The translations under genes and the position numbers were made by a program. 64,000 bases of DNA from Nonomuraea purpurea. GTDB lineage: Bacteria > Actinomycetota > Actinomycetes > Streptosporangiales > Streptosporangiaceae. The notes beneath the pieces were generated by a model. The model had not been told where the DNA came from. It did no database searches and saw nothing but the letters and a program-made list of their open reading frames with translations. The DNA lies in contig NZ_JBHSBI010000014.1 of NCBI RefSeq assembly GCF_042650645.1, positions 62,001 through 126,000 on the forward strand, in the 5' to 3' direction. This document shows, one piece after another, positions 25,621 through 33,976 of the stretch; position 1 is the stretch's first letter; each line of letters begins with the position of its first letter.

Positions 25621-26023
25621 TTCGGCGCGACGCTGGCGGGCGGCTGTGGCGAGGGTCGCTGCCTGGCAGGACGCGCCGAAGGCACCATGAAGGATCGTGG
25701 CTGTTGGGGTTGGCTCGTCCCCCGGCATCTGCCCTGGTGCTCGTCCTGCGGTGCGTCACCGGCACCACGGGTGGGTGGGTGGGCCCGCGCCGGTCGGCCC
25801 TCCTGTGTCGGCACGGCCCGAATACGGAAAGACGCCTTACCCGATAATGAGGCGATGTTTCCGCCTAATGGCACTACGCCATTCCTTGCACATTTCCGAG
25901 AGAATGCCGATAAAGGCGGTGCCGGGAATGGCTCTTGAATGAGTTGAGAGTGGCGCTTGGTGTGCGTCGTGAAGGGTGTCGCTTGGCCCGTGGCTGGCCC
26001 GTGAGGGTCGTGGAGAAAGGTGA
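25621..26023. promoter_or_regulatory. intergenic region before xis
   Basis: About 400 bp with no gene recognised. Around 25840-25930 it becomes AT-richer and contains the small palindrome AATGGC-N5-GCCATT (25867-25883) and related GCGATAA/CCGATAAA words. This is the expected place for xis-int promoter control and Xis/Int arm binding sites, but no site is proven. Confidence 0.35.
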
Positions 26024-26224
26024 ATGGATATGAGGCACGATGATTTCCTGACGGTCGCTGATGCCCGCCGTATCCTGCGGGTTCCCCGCTCGACGTTCTA
26101 CCGGTGGCTGGCCACCGGGCGCGGGCCTGAAACATATCGGATCCCTAATGGAGAAAGACGGATAAAGCACGAAGATTGGATAAAATGGTTAGAGAGTCAA
26201 AAAACGGAGACAGGAGGCGGTTAG
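26024..26224 (+). CDS. xis: excisionase (MerR-like HTH_17)
   Basis: A 66-residue DNA-binding protein. FLTVADARRILRVPRSTFYRWLATGRGPETYRIPNGERRIKHEDWIKWL is a complete HTH_17 excisionase fold (winged helix, arginine-rich wing). The start ATG 26024 has AAAGG upstream. Its stop is 1 bp before the integrase GTG, so xis and int are co-transcribed and likely coupled; AGGAGG inside the xis end serves int. It would direct excision of the element. Confidence 0.92.
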   Translation: MDMRHDDFLTVADARRILRVPRSTFYRWLATGRGPETYRIPNGERRIKHEDWIKWLESQKTETGGG

Positions 26225-26225
26225 C

Positions 26226-27698
26226 GTGACGGCAATCGACATTCAATTCTGGAAGATCCGCAAGCGGGAGGGGCGCAAGAAGCCGTGGGAATTACGGTGG
26301 AGGATCAACGCGGACACCTATTCTCTGTCCTTCCTCACCAAAGTTCTAGCCCAGAAATTCCAATCTCAGCTCACCCGGGCGGCCGAGACCGTGGGCGAAG
26401 AGTGGGACCTGCGCACCGGGCAACCGGTCTCCTGGACCCGCCAGCAACGCACCTGGTTCGATCACTCCTGCGACGTGGCATCGGCCGAATGGGACGGCGC
26501 GGCGGCCGGTAGCCGCAAGCGTCTCGCCGAATCGCTGGCCGAGATCACCATGGCCATGCTGGATGACTCCCTCAAGGCTCGGCGTACCCGGCCCTCTGAC
26601 GAGATCCTGCGCAAGGCGCTCAAACAGTGGGCCTACCGGCCCGGCCGGATCGCCTCCGAACCCGTGCCCGACGACATTGCCGCCGCGCTGGCCTGGCTCG
26701 GCCAGCACACCCGGCCGGTGGCCGAACTGGCCGATGACGAGAACCTGCGCAACCTGCTCGCAGCGATCAAGAAACTCCAGAACGGCACACAGGCGGCGGC
26801 CACCACCGCGCGCACCCGACGCGCCATCCTGTACAAGTGCCTGGACCGCGCCGTGACGGCCAAGCTGATCGGCACAAACCCGCTTCCCGCGATCAGGACG
26901 CGGCGTAACCACATGGATGACGCGGTCTCTCCGCTGGCCGTGCCGAACCTGGCGCAAGCGCGACGGCTGCTGTGGGCGGTGCGCGAACTGCGCGGCTACG
27001 GCCCCTACCGCGACCGGGGACCCCACCTGTTCGCGCTGTTCTGCCTCATGTTCTTCGCCGGGATCCGCCCGTCAGAGGGCCTTGAGCTGAAGGCCCACCA
27101 ATGCCACCTGCCCATGGGCGGCACCTGGGGCAGCATCACCCTGGAGGGGGCCTGCCCCGACGTCGGCGAACTGTGGACCGACGACGGCGAACGCCACGAC
27201 ACGCGCGGGCTCAAACACCGCAGTCGCAAGACGGTCCGCCCGGTTCCCATCCCCCCGGAACTCGTCGTGATCCTGCGGCTTCACCTGCTGACCTTCCCCC
27301 CGGCCCCCGACGGACGGCTGTTCTACGACGGCCCCGACCAAGCCAAGGTGCCCGGCCAGGTATACCGGTCGGTCTGGCGACGTGCCCGCAAAGCCGCTCT
27401 CACCCCCGCTGAGCGCGCCTCGGACGTCGCCAGACGGCCCTACGACCTGCGCCACGCCAACGCCAGCACGTTGATAGCGGCGGGCGTGGACACAGCCGAG
27501 ATCGCCCGGCGGCTGGGCCACTCCATCCGCACCCTGCTGACCACATACGCCCACTGGATCCGGGGCGGCGAAGACGCGGCCAACGCCCGGATAGAAGCGG
27601 CACTCTCCGCCACAACGATCACCGATAGCGTCCTGACCTGCGAAAACGGAAACGACGGGCCAGCTACGGGCCAACCGGGCGAATACGGGGCAGCGTAG
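26226..27698 (+). CDS. int: tyrosine recombinase integrase
   Basis: A 490-residue site-specific recombinase of the AICE type. The core-binding domain spans about 150-250; the catalytic domain shows Arg-I in FFAGIRPSEGLEL, the KHRSRKTVRPVPIP beta-hairpin with catalytic Lys, YDLRHANAS (Arg-II and His; the first His of the usual HxxR is Tyr, as in many actinobacterial members), LGHS and the nucleophile in TTYAHW. GTG start with AGGAGG upstream. The attachment site is expected just beyond the 3' end (27699 onwards). Confidence 0.93.
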   Translation: MTAIDIQFWKIRKREGRKKPWELRWRINADTYSLSFLTKVLAQKFQSQLTRAAETVGEEWDLRTGQPVSWTRQQRTWFDHSCDVASAEWDGAAAGSRKRLAESLAEITMAMLDDSLKARRTRPSDEILRKALKQWAYRPGRIASEPVPDDIAAALAWLGQHTRPVAELADDENLRNLLAAIKKLQNGTQAAATTARTRRAILYKCLDRAVTAKLIGTNPLPAIRTRRNHMDDAVSPLAVPNLAQARRLLWAVRELRGYGPYRDRGPHLFALFCLMFFAGIRPSEGLELKAHQCHLPMGGTWGSITLEGACPDVGELWTDDGERHDTRGLKHRSRKTVRPVPIPPELVVILRLHLLTFPPAPDGRLFYDGPDQAKVPGQVYRSVWRRARKAALTPAERASDVARRPYDLRHANASTLIAAGVDTAEIARRLGHSIRTLLTTYAHWIRGGEDAANARIEAALSATTITDSVLTCENGNDGPATGQPGEYGAA

Positions 27699-27707
27699 CC
27701 GCAAAAC

Positions 27708-27762
27708 CCCAGGTCAACCCCCTGATTGTGGATAACCCATCGTTCTCCCCAGAACCACGTTC
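27708..27762 (+). promoter_or_regulatory. tad promoter-like cassette, copy 1
   Basis: 55 bp that recur at 35155-35209 with 50/55 identity; the first 28 bp (27708-27735) are identical. They end in TGTGGATAA (27727-27735, a DnaA-box nonamer on the reverse strand) and are followed by the dyad GTTCT-CCCC-AGAAC (27742-27755). It lies 71 bp before the ssd start codon. Confidence 0.7.
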
Positions 27763-27832
27763 ACCTCCTCCTCACCTCACCCCTCTCCAGCAAGGTTGGC
27801 CTCCCACCCCGCACCCGCCCCAGGAGGCCGAC

Positions 27833-28873
27833 ATGCACCGCCCCTTGACCATCACCGAGGACCCGGCCCTGCTGGACGACCTGGTCCGCATAGCCGCCGC
27901 AGCCGGATCCCAACTGGATGTGGCCCACACCCCAGCTCACGCCCGCCCGTTCTGGAACCTCGCCCCTCTCATCGCAGTAGGCGCCGACCAAGCAGACGCC
28001 ATGGCCGCGACCTCACCCCCCACCCGCGACCAGGTCCTCCTCGTAACCAGAGACGTCGAAGACCCGGACACCTGGCGAAAATGCGTGGCAGTGGGAGCCC
28101 AAGCCGTCCTCACCCTCCCCAACGACGAACGCCACCTGGTAGAGCGGTTCGCGGAGGCCATGGAGCCGGACCCCCGCTCAGGTTCCGTGATCTGCGTCAT
28201 AGGAGGCCGAGGCGGCGCAGGCGCGAGCGTGCTCTCGGCATGCCTGGCGCTGCGAGCCTCAGGAGATCACCTCCGTACCCTCCTGGTGGACGCCGACCCG
28301 CTGGGCGGAGGCATAGACGCCCTGCTAGGCCAGGAGGAGGCCTCAGGCTCCCGCTGGGGAGACCTGGTGGCACGAGAGGGCCGTATCAATTCGAGCGCAC
28401 TTCAAGCCGCCCTCCCCTCCTTCGGAGACCTGGCAGTCCTCTCCTTCCACAGAGGCGAGGTGGCGGCGATCCCGCCCCAGGCCATGCGCTCGGTCCTGGA
28501 AGCAGGCCAACGCGGCTTCGACCTCATAGTCGTCGACCTCCCCCGACACTTCGCCCCGGCCTCGATCGAAGCCCTCACGAGGGCGAAAACGACGTTGGTG
28601 GTGGCCACAGCCGACGTCCGCAGCGTCCTGTCGACCGTTCAAGTGCTGAACGAGGCCCGCAAGCACACCTCGGACCTGCGCGCCATCCTCCGTCCAGGAG
28701 TCCTGGGCGGCGAAAGCGCCGCAGAATCCCTGGGCATACCCTCGGCCGGCGTTTTCCCAGACCAGCCAAGACTCACCGCCACCCTCAACCGCGGCGAACT
28801 CCCCAACCTCGGCCCCCGCACCGACCTCGGCGCCCTCTGCGCCACCCTCCTACAAGACCTCCTGGCCCCATGA
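27833..28873 (+). CDS. ssd: Ssd/CpaE-like septum-site/pilus-localisation ATPase-like protein
   Basis: A 346-residue protein of the CpaE/MinD-like group. The N-terminal ~110 residues are a degenerate receiver-like domain (LLVTRDVEDPDTWRKCVAVGAQAVLTLP); the C-terminal MinD-like domain has IGGRGGAGASVLS in place of KGGxGKT, followed by LLVDADPLGGGID and IVVDLPRHF. The P-loop signature Lys positions are Arg and Ala, so ATP hydrolysis may be impaired. ATG 27833 has AGGAGG 6 nt upstream. In mycobacteria Ssd is linked with septum formation. Its stop overlaps tadA (ATGA). Confidence 0.88.
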   Translation: MHRPLTITEDPALLDDLVRIAAAAGSQLDVAHTPAHARPFWNLAPLIAVGADQADAMAATSPPTRDQVLLVTRDVEDPDTWRKCVAVGAQAVLTLPNDERHLVERFAEAMEPDPRSGSVICVIGGRGGAGASVLSACLALRASGDHLRTLLVDADPLGGGIDALLGQEEASGSRWGDLVAREGRINSSALQAALPSFGDLAVLSFHRGEVAAIPPQAMRSVLEAGQRGFDLIVVDLPRHFAPASIEALTRAKTTLVVATADVRSVLSTVQVLNEARKHTSDLRAILRPGVLGGESAAESLGIPSAGVFPDQPRLTATLNRGELPNLGPRTDLGALCATLLQDLLAP

Positions 28874-30246
28874 AGCCCTCAGCCCAAACAACCTCACCCA
28901 CGGACTGCCCGGCCCAGCCACCCCCACCTCTCGCGGACCACCCCACTCATCCACTCCACGGAGCCGCGACACCCAGCGACCTCCACCGCCCGAACCCCAC
29001 CACGTCCACCGCCCAACCCCGGCCTCCCCTTCCACCGCGACGACCCACATCCCCGTCGCTGAGCCCCGCCCCGCCGAAACCCCCACGCCAAACGCAGGTG
29101 TCGCCCGAGCTGGTGGAAGCCGTCCGCGTCCGCCTGGCTCGAACAGGCGTCGAACCCAGCGCCGCCCAGGTAGCAGTAGCCCTGAGAGCCGAAAAATCCG
29201 TATACGGCGACGCAGAGATCCTCGCGGTGGCCAGAGCCCTCTGCGCCGACCTGATAGGCGCAGGCCCTCTGGAACCGCTCCTGGCCCAACCAGACGTAAC
29301 AGACGTCCTGGTCAACGGCCCTCGCGAGGTGTGGGTAGACGACGGCAGCGGCCTGCGCCGTACCCAGATCACCTTCACCGACGACGGAGCCGTCCGCAGG
29401 CTGGCCCAGCGCCTCGCCGCCGCAGCAGGCAGACGACTGGACGACGCATGCCCCTACGTGGACGCCAGACTGGCCGGAGGCGTCCGTCTCCATGCCGTGC
29501 TCCCACCTGTGGCATCGGGCGGCACCTGCATCTCGCTACGCCTGCCCCCACGCCGCACGTTCACCCTGGAAGACCTGGTCGCAGCCGGCACGGTCGCCCC
29601 ATCCGCGCTGCCGGTGCTGACCGCCATGGTGACCGCCAGGCTGGCTTTCCTGGTGACGGGCGGCACGGGAACGGGCAAGACGACACTCCTGTCAGCGCTG
29701 CTCTCCCTCGCCGACCCCCGCGAACGCCTCCTGCTGGTGGAAGACTCAGCCGAACTCCGCCCGCTCCACCCCCACGTGGTGCGCCTGGAAACACGCCCGG
29801 CCAACCTGGAGGGCGCCGGCGGCGTAGGGCTCCGTGACCTGGTCCGCCAAGCACTGAGAATGCGCCCCGATCGCCTGGTGGTGGGAGAGGTACGCGGCCC
29901 GGAAGTAGTGGACCTGCTGGCCGCCTTGAACACCGGCCACGAGGGCGGCTGCGGCACCCTGCACGCCAACACCGCGGCCGACGTACCACCCCGCCTGGAG
30001 GCTTTGGGCTGCGCAGCGGGCCTGAGCCGCGAAGCCGTACACAGCCAACTGGCCGCAGCGCTCGACGCGGTCATCCACCTGACTCGCACCCGCCCGGACG
30101 GCCGCAGGCACATTGCGGAAATCTGCCTGCTCTCCCGAACCTCAACCGGCTACGTCGAATCAGTCCCCGCCCTCACCTTCACCGCCACGGGCGACCCCCA
30201 ACTCGGCCCCGGCTACGACTCCCTAACCCAAAGATCACACCCCTAA
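28870..30246 (+). CDS. tadA: TadA/CpaF-type secretion ATPase
   Basis: A 458-residue hexameric ATPase for Tad/Flp pilus assembly. An N-terminal ~75-residue Pro/Thr-rich tail is followed by the N1/N2 domains (LIGAGPLEPLLAQPDVTDVLVNGPREVWVD) and the RecA core: Walker A VTGGTGTGKTT, Asp box LLLVEDSAEL, Walker B RPDRLVVGEVRGPE, His box GHEGGCGTLHAN. Full length with all motifs. Start overlaps ssd by 4 nt. Powers pilin polymerisation at the membrane together with TadB and TadC. Confidence 0.93.
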   Translation: MKPSAQTTSPTDCPAQPPPPLADHPTHPLHGAATPSDLHRPNPTTSTAQPRPPLPPRRPTSPSLSPAPPKPPRQTQVSPELVEAVRVRLARTGVEPSAAQVAVALRAEKSVYGDAEILAVARALCADLIGAGPLEPLLAQPDVTDVLVNGPREVWVDDGSGLRRTQITFTDDGAVRRLAQRLAAAAGRRLDDACPYVDARLAGGVRLHAVLPPVASGGTCISLRLPPRRTFTLEDLVAAGTVAPSALPVLTAMVTARLAFLVTGGTGTGKTTLLSALLSLADPRERLLLVEDSAELRPLHPHVVRLETRPANLEGAGGVGLRDLVRQALRMRPDRLVVGEVRGPEVVDLLAALNTGHEGGCGTLHANTAADVPPRLEALGCAAGLSREAVHSQLAAALDAVIHLTRTRPDGRRHIAEICLLSRTSTGYVESVPALTFTATGDPQLGPGYDSLTQRSHP

Positions 30247-30386
30247 CGATCCACACCGTTGAGAACCGTTCCCCCAGACCCCCAACAGCCCAGGCACCAG
30301 CACCAGCGACCGAGCCGCAAAACATCACGAGACCCGACGTCGCACGCCCCCACGACTCCACGACGATTCCAACCGGAGCCAACGCC

Positions 30387-31094
30387 ATGACCCACGCCCT
30401 GCTGGCGGCGTTGTCCACAGCCTGCGCCGTATGGCTGTGGACAGGCCCACCCGTAGCCACAATCCGCCTGAACAAACTGACCTCAACCCATGAAAGACCT
30501 CAGTGGCAATCCTTGCGCAGCCGACTCACCCGTCCCAGCCCCGCCCGCCGGGCCGACACCTGGCGCCACGCCTCGATAGAGCTATGCCAGGCCCTATCAG
30601 CAGAACTATCGGTAGGCCACACCCCCGGAAACGCCCTGACCAGGGCCCTGACGGCAGTGGACTTCCCCACCCCTGAGCTTCTCCGCCCGGTCATAGCAGC
30701 GGCAAGAGACGGCGGCGACGTCCCTGCAGCCCTACTCGCAGCAGCCCCGAACCAGGGAGGGGAAGGCTTACGTCAACTGGCAGCCTGTTGGGAGGTAAGC
30801 ATCACCGTAGGGGCGGGTCTGGCACCTTTGGTCGACAGAGTGGCCAGCACGTTACGCACAGCCCAGGCCCACCGCCAGGACGTAGCCGCCCAACTGGCGG
30901 GCCCCCGCACCACAGCAAGAATGCTCGCCGTACTCCCGGCCCTGGGCCTCCTCATGGCCGCCGCCCTGAACATGCACCCACTGGACTTCCTGTTCGGGAG
31001 CATCCCAGGCCTCTTGTGCCTAATAGCCGGAATCGCCCTAGACGCCTGCGGCCTCTGGTGGACCAACCACATGGCAACCAAGGCCCAGAACTAA
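30387..31094 (+). CDS. tadB: TadB-like T2SSF inner-membrane protein
   Basis: A 235-residue membrane protein. An N-terminal hydrophobic segment (ALLAALSTACAVWLWTG) precedes the T2SSF cytoplasmic helices (ELCQALSAELSVGHTPGNALTRAL, RLAACWEVSITVGAGLAPLVDRVASTLR); two C-terminal membrane helices follow (MLAVLPALGLLMAAALNM and IPGLLCLIAGIALDACGLWW). Platform protein of the Tad machine. A 140-bp gap separates it from tadA; GGAG lies ahead of ATG 30387. Confidence 0.87.
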   Translation: MTHALLAALSTACAVWLWTGPPVATIRLNKLTSTHERPQWQSLRSRLTRPSPARRADTWRHASIELCQALSAELSVGHTPGNALTRALTAVDFPTPELLRPVIAAARDGGDVPAALLAAAPNQGGEGLRQLAACWEVSITVGAGLAPLVDRVASTLRTAQAHRQDVAAQLAGPRTTARMLAVLPALGLLMAAALNMHPLDFLFGSIPGLLCLIAGIALDACGLWWTNHMATKAQN

Positions 31095-31150
31095 CTCCAA
31101 CTCTCCTCCATGCCGCCCAAACCCATGCCGCTCACGCCGTGCCGCTTCGA

Positions 31151-31199
31151 CCCCGTCGCTCGGACCGACCCCGTCGCTCGGACCGACCCCGTCGCTCGC
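31151..31199. repeat. 18-bp tandem repeat, nearly 3 copies
   Basis: The unit beginning ccccgtcgctcggaccga starts at 31151, 31169 and 31187 (last copy partial). It lies between tadB and tadC, outside both frames, just ahead of the tadC ribosome binding region. Confidence 0.75.
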
Positions 31200-31227
31200 G
31201 GCAGGACCCCGCTGGACAGGACCATCG

Positions 31228-32124
31228 ATGCTCCAACTGCTATTCGCCCTGTGCGCCGGCTCAGCCGCAGCCTGGCTGTGGTTCTCCCCAAGAACGCCAA
31301 CGGACCGCCTGACCCGACTACGCCCGCCAGACGACCCCATCCCCAAATCCCACCGTCGCCCCCACCCCGGAGGCGCTCACCCACATCTCCAAAACTCCCG
31401 TCCCAACGTCCATCACCCCCAGGGAACTCTCCATCACCCCAACGTCCACCCACACCGACTACCTACGCCAGAACCCCCACACCACGCACCCTGGCTGCAC
31501 CCAACCCCCGACCCACAAAGGTCAATCACCACCAAAACGATCATTAGCGCCATTGCCACGGCCCTGATCGTCGCCCTCCTGATCGGCGGCACCGTCGGCG
31601 TCATCACGGGCCTCGTGGTGGCCCCAGCAGTCGCAATGATCCTTCACCGACAGGCACCCCAGCAGGCACATCAGGACCGCCACCGCATAGCCACCGACCT
31701 GCCGTTCGCCGCCGATCTGATGACCGCATGCCTGCTGGCCGGCCGCCCGGTGAGCGCCGCCACGGAGATCGCCGCCAACGCGGTCGGCGGCCCTCTCGGC
31801 GACCGCCTGACCTGGGTGAGCAGCCAACTACGCCTGGGGGCCGACCCGGACCCCACCTGGTCTCACCTCGCCAAGGACCCCGCCACAGCCCAACTGTCCC
31901 GAGCCATGAGCCGAGCGGCCCAAAGCGGCGCCCCCGTTGCGGACGTCCTCACCCGCCTGGCCGACGACGCCCGCGAGAAAGCCAGAGCCGCCTCCGTCGC
32001 ATCAGCCAGAAGCGTCGGCATCAAAGCCGTGGCGCCACTGGGTTTGTGCTTCCTGCCGGCGTTCGTCCTGCTCGGCATCATCCCTGTAGTAGCCGGCCTC
32101 GCCTCCACGATCATCCTCCCTTAG
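31228..32124 (+). CDS. tadC: TadC-like T2SSF inner-membrane protein
   Basis: A 298-residue membrane protein. N-terminal hydrophobic helix (LLFALCAGSAAAWLWF), then an unusual His/Pro-rich linker (residues ~32-98, with repeated HHP/HPH words), a TM pair (IISAIATALIVALLIGGTVG and ITGLVVAPAVAMIL), the T2SSF core (LPFAADLMTACLLAGRPVSAATEIAANAVGG...AREKARAASVASARSVGIKAV) and a final TM. It is the last gene before the inserted deiminase module; in related genomes the pilin-like genes follow directly. Confidence 0.86.
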   Translation: MLQLLFALCAGSAAAWLWFSPRTPTDRLTRLRPPDDPIPKSHRRPHPGGAHPHLQNSRPNVHHPQGTLHHPNVHPHRLPTPEPPHHAPWLHPTPDPQRSITTKTIISAIATALIVALLIGGTVGVITGLVVAPAVAMILHRQAPQQAHQDRHRIATDLPFAADLMTACLLAGRPVSAATEIAANAVGGPLGDRLTWVSSQLRLGADPDPTWSHLAKDPATAQLSRAMSRAAQSGAPVADVLTRLADDAREKARAASVASARSVGIKAVAPLGLCFLPAFVLLGIIPVVAGLASTIILP

Positions 32125-32164
32125 GCTCTCGCCGCCCTGCGCGATCGCAGTCCCGAGCCGTGAG

Positions 32165-33907
32165 TCACATCCACCAGCGAGCCGTCGAGCGGGTGTCGCG
32201 TAGCGCGTTGGTGGCGCAGTGGACCTCACCGCCGAGCAGGTGCGCCCATTTCAGGTCCTCCACCCATCGCACGTGTACGCCCTGCGAGGCCAGTGCCTTC
32301 CGCGTGGCTTCCCGGAACAGGTCGCGCCCACCGGCCACCGGGCCGTGCGGGTCGGGCGCGGCGAACTCGTGAGCCGTCAGCGACAGCCCGTTGGGGATGC
32401 CGGGCGTGTACGCCTTCAGCAGCGACGGATCGACCTCGCTCGCGCTGAACAGCACCGGTACCTGGACGATCTCCGAGCGCCGCAGCCCCGTCGCGGCCAG
32501 CATTGTGTCGATCTGACCGTCGATGTGCTCGGCGGCCCTGGCGTTGGCGGACATTAGCGCCCGGTCGCCCAGCAGCTTCTCGTCCCCGGCCCGGCGGACC
32601 AGCCGGGTGGCCAGGCGGGGGTCGGCGACCATGAGGGTCCAACCGCGCGGGTTGCCGGCGCGTACGACATGCATGGTCTCGTCGACATGGCCGACCATCA
32701 GCCAGTCGGTGTCGAGCACCACGGGCGGCTGCAGGCCCTGTCCCATGCTGGTCAGCAGCTGGATGAAGGCGGGGTCGGGTCGCCGGATACGGCCGGTGCC
32801 GTACACCAGCCGCCCCTGCGGATGATCGGCGTCGGGCGGAAGCGACTCGACGTTGCCCGTGGCGTTGCGCAGGTCGGTCAAGTGGTCGCGGCGGGTGAGG
32901 GTGAGCTGCTGCACCACGCCGACCCCGGGCCCGCGCAGGTCGCGGAAGAGCAGCCGGCCCAGGGGCCGCGGTGTGGGCGCGGCATCACCGCCCAGGTCCA
33001 GCACGTTGCCCGACCTGACCAGCACGCGCATGGCCCTGACGCCGCCGGGCACCGGCATCGAGGCGGTGGTCGGCTCGAAGATGTCCTGCCACCAGGTGTC
33101 CTTCCACCACTGGGACGTGCCCGCGACGAACCTGGACGAGCGCACCCCGGCCGCGCTCGTGGCCGCGCGCAGGTCACGGGAGAACTCGTCCCATCCGCCG
33201 GGTAGCCCGTCGGGGAACGGCAGCGCGGGCGGCGCGCCCGGCCCGGTGCCCGGCTTGCCGGCCAGAACCTCGACGGCCGGTTGCAGGTCGTTCTGGAGCA
33301 GCAGGGGAGCCTCGCGCAGGCGGACGCGGGACGTGGAGCGCCGCGCGCCGTCGGTCACGGTGAGCGTGATCGTCACCAGCCCGTCCCACGTGCCGATGTC
33401 GCGTACGGCGTCGCGCCCTTCCACCCCGAACTCCAGCCCGGACCGCAGCTCCGCGGCGGTGAGCAGGCCATCGCCCTCCGGCAGCACGGGCCGGAACCCG
33501 GCGCCCTGCCGGGCGAAGATCCGCACCTTGTCCTGGGCGTCGACGCTCAGCCGTCCCGTGGCAGCCTCGCCGATACCGCGTACGGCGGGCAGCCGCAGCC
33601 GCGCCAGGTCTGCGGAATCATGCTCGCCGTTCACGCGGGCGTCGGCGGCGTCGTTGCAGGCGGCCAGCCGTATGTCGGGCTCGCTGCCGGAAGCGTCCAG
33701 GTCGGCGTCGCTCACCTCGCACCGGCGCTCGCTGTCGTCGAGGTTGGGCAGGAAGATCGCCTCCCCGGCCCCCGGTCTGGCGTCGACCTCGCCGTCGTGG
33801 TCGGTGTCGGCCAGCAGTACTGCCGTGATGGGGGCGGTGTGCTGCGCGGCGCTGGCCCCGGTCAGCGCGGCCAGCACGGTACAGACGGCTGTGATCATTT
33901 TCGTCAT
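32165..33907 (-). CDS. secreted protein-arginine deiminase
   Basis: A 580-residue PAD-family enzyme that converts protein arginine to citrulline. A Sec signal peptide (MTKMITAVCTVLAALTGASA) is followed by acidic, possibly calcium-binding Asp-rich segments (LLADTDHDGEVDARPGAGE, VSDADLDASG) and the PAD catalytic domain. The catalytic set is complete: D275 (WWQDIFEP), H407 and D409 (VGHVDE), C564 (GGEVHCATN), equivalent to D350, H471, D473 and C645 of human PAD4. ATG 33907 is supported by AGAGGGG upstream and by the operator lying beyond it. Inserted within the tad locus, divergent from its TetR gene. Confidence 0.9.
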   Translation of the reverse strand: MTKMITAVCTVLAALTGASAAQHTAPITAVLLADTDHDGEVDARPGAGEAIFLPNLDDSERRCEVSDADLDASGSEPDIRLAACNDAADARVNGEHDSADLARLRLPAVRGIGEAATGRLSVDAQDKVRIFARQGAGFRPVLPEGDGLLTAAELRSGLEFGVEGRDAVRDIGTWDGLVTITLTVTDGARRSTSRVRLREAPLLLQNDLQPAVEVLAGKPGTGPGAPPALPFPDGLPGGWDEFSRDLRAATSAAGVRSSRFVAGTSQWWKDTWWQDIFEPTTASMPVPGGVRAMRVLVRSGNVLDLGGDAAPTPRPLGRLLFRDLRGPGVGVVQQLTLTRRDHLTDLRNATGNVESLPPDADHPQGRLVYGTGRIRRPDPAFIQLLTSMGQGLQPPVVLDTDWLMVGHVDETMHVVRAGNPRGWTLMVADPRLATRLVRRAGDEKLLGDRALMSANARAAEHIDGQIDTMLAATGLRRSEIVQVPVLFSASEVDPSLLKAYTPGIPNGLSLTAHEFAAPDPHGPVAGGRDLFREATRKALASQGVHVRWVEDLKWAHLLGGEVHCATNALRDTRSTARWWM

Positions 33908-33920
33908 GGCGGCCCCTCTC

Positions 33921-33966
33921 GGATTTATCACATGCGAGATAAATCCAAGATATCACGGCTGTGATA
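33921..33966. promoter_or_regulatory. two perfect dyads between the deiminase and tetR genes
   Basis: GGATTTATC-N8-GATAAATCC (33921-33946, 9-bp arms) and TATCAC-GGCT-GTGATA (33951-33966, 6-bp arms). Both lie in the 70-bp divergent promoter region, in an AT-rich patch. They are strong candidate operators for the adjacent TetR protein. Confidence 0.75.
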
Positions 33967-33976
33967 CAAAAGTGCC

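Larger units (their letters stand above)
21351..27735. mobile_element. AICE-like RepSA-Xis-Int integrative element, left end uncertain
   Basis: The repSA-xis-int order, the winged-helix gene, small unknown genes and non-coding origin-like structures make an actinomycete integrative element. It separates the Fic/DinB side of the conserved gene order from ssd/tad. No FtsK-like Tra, Spd or Kor/Pra homologue is visible, so it is either degraded or dependent on another element for transfer. No tRNA gene and no direct repeat defining attL were found; the left edge could be anywhere between about 19.2 and 21.3 kb. Confidence 0.7.
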
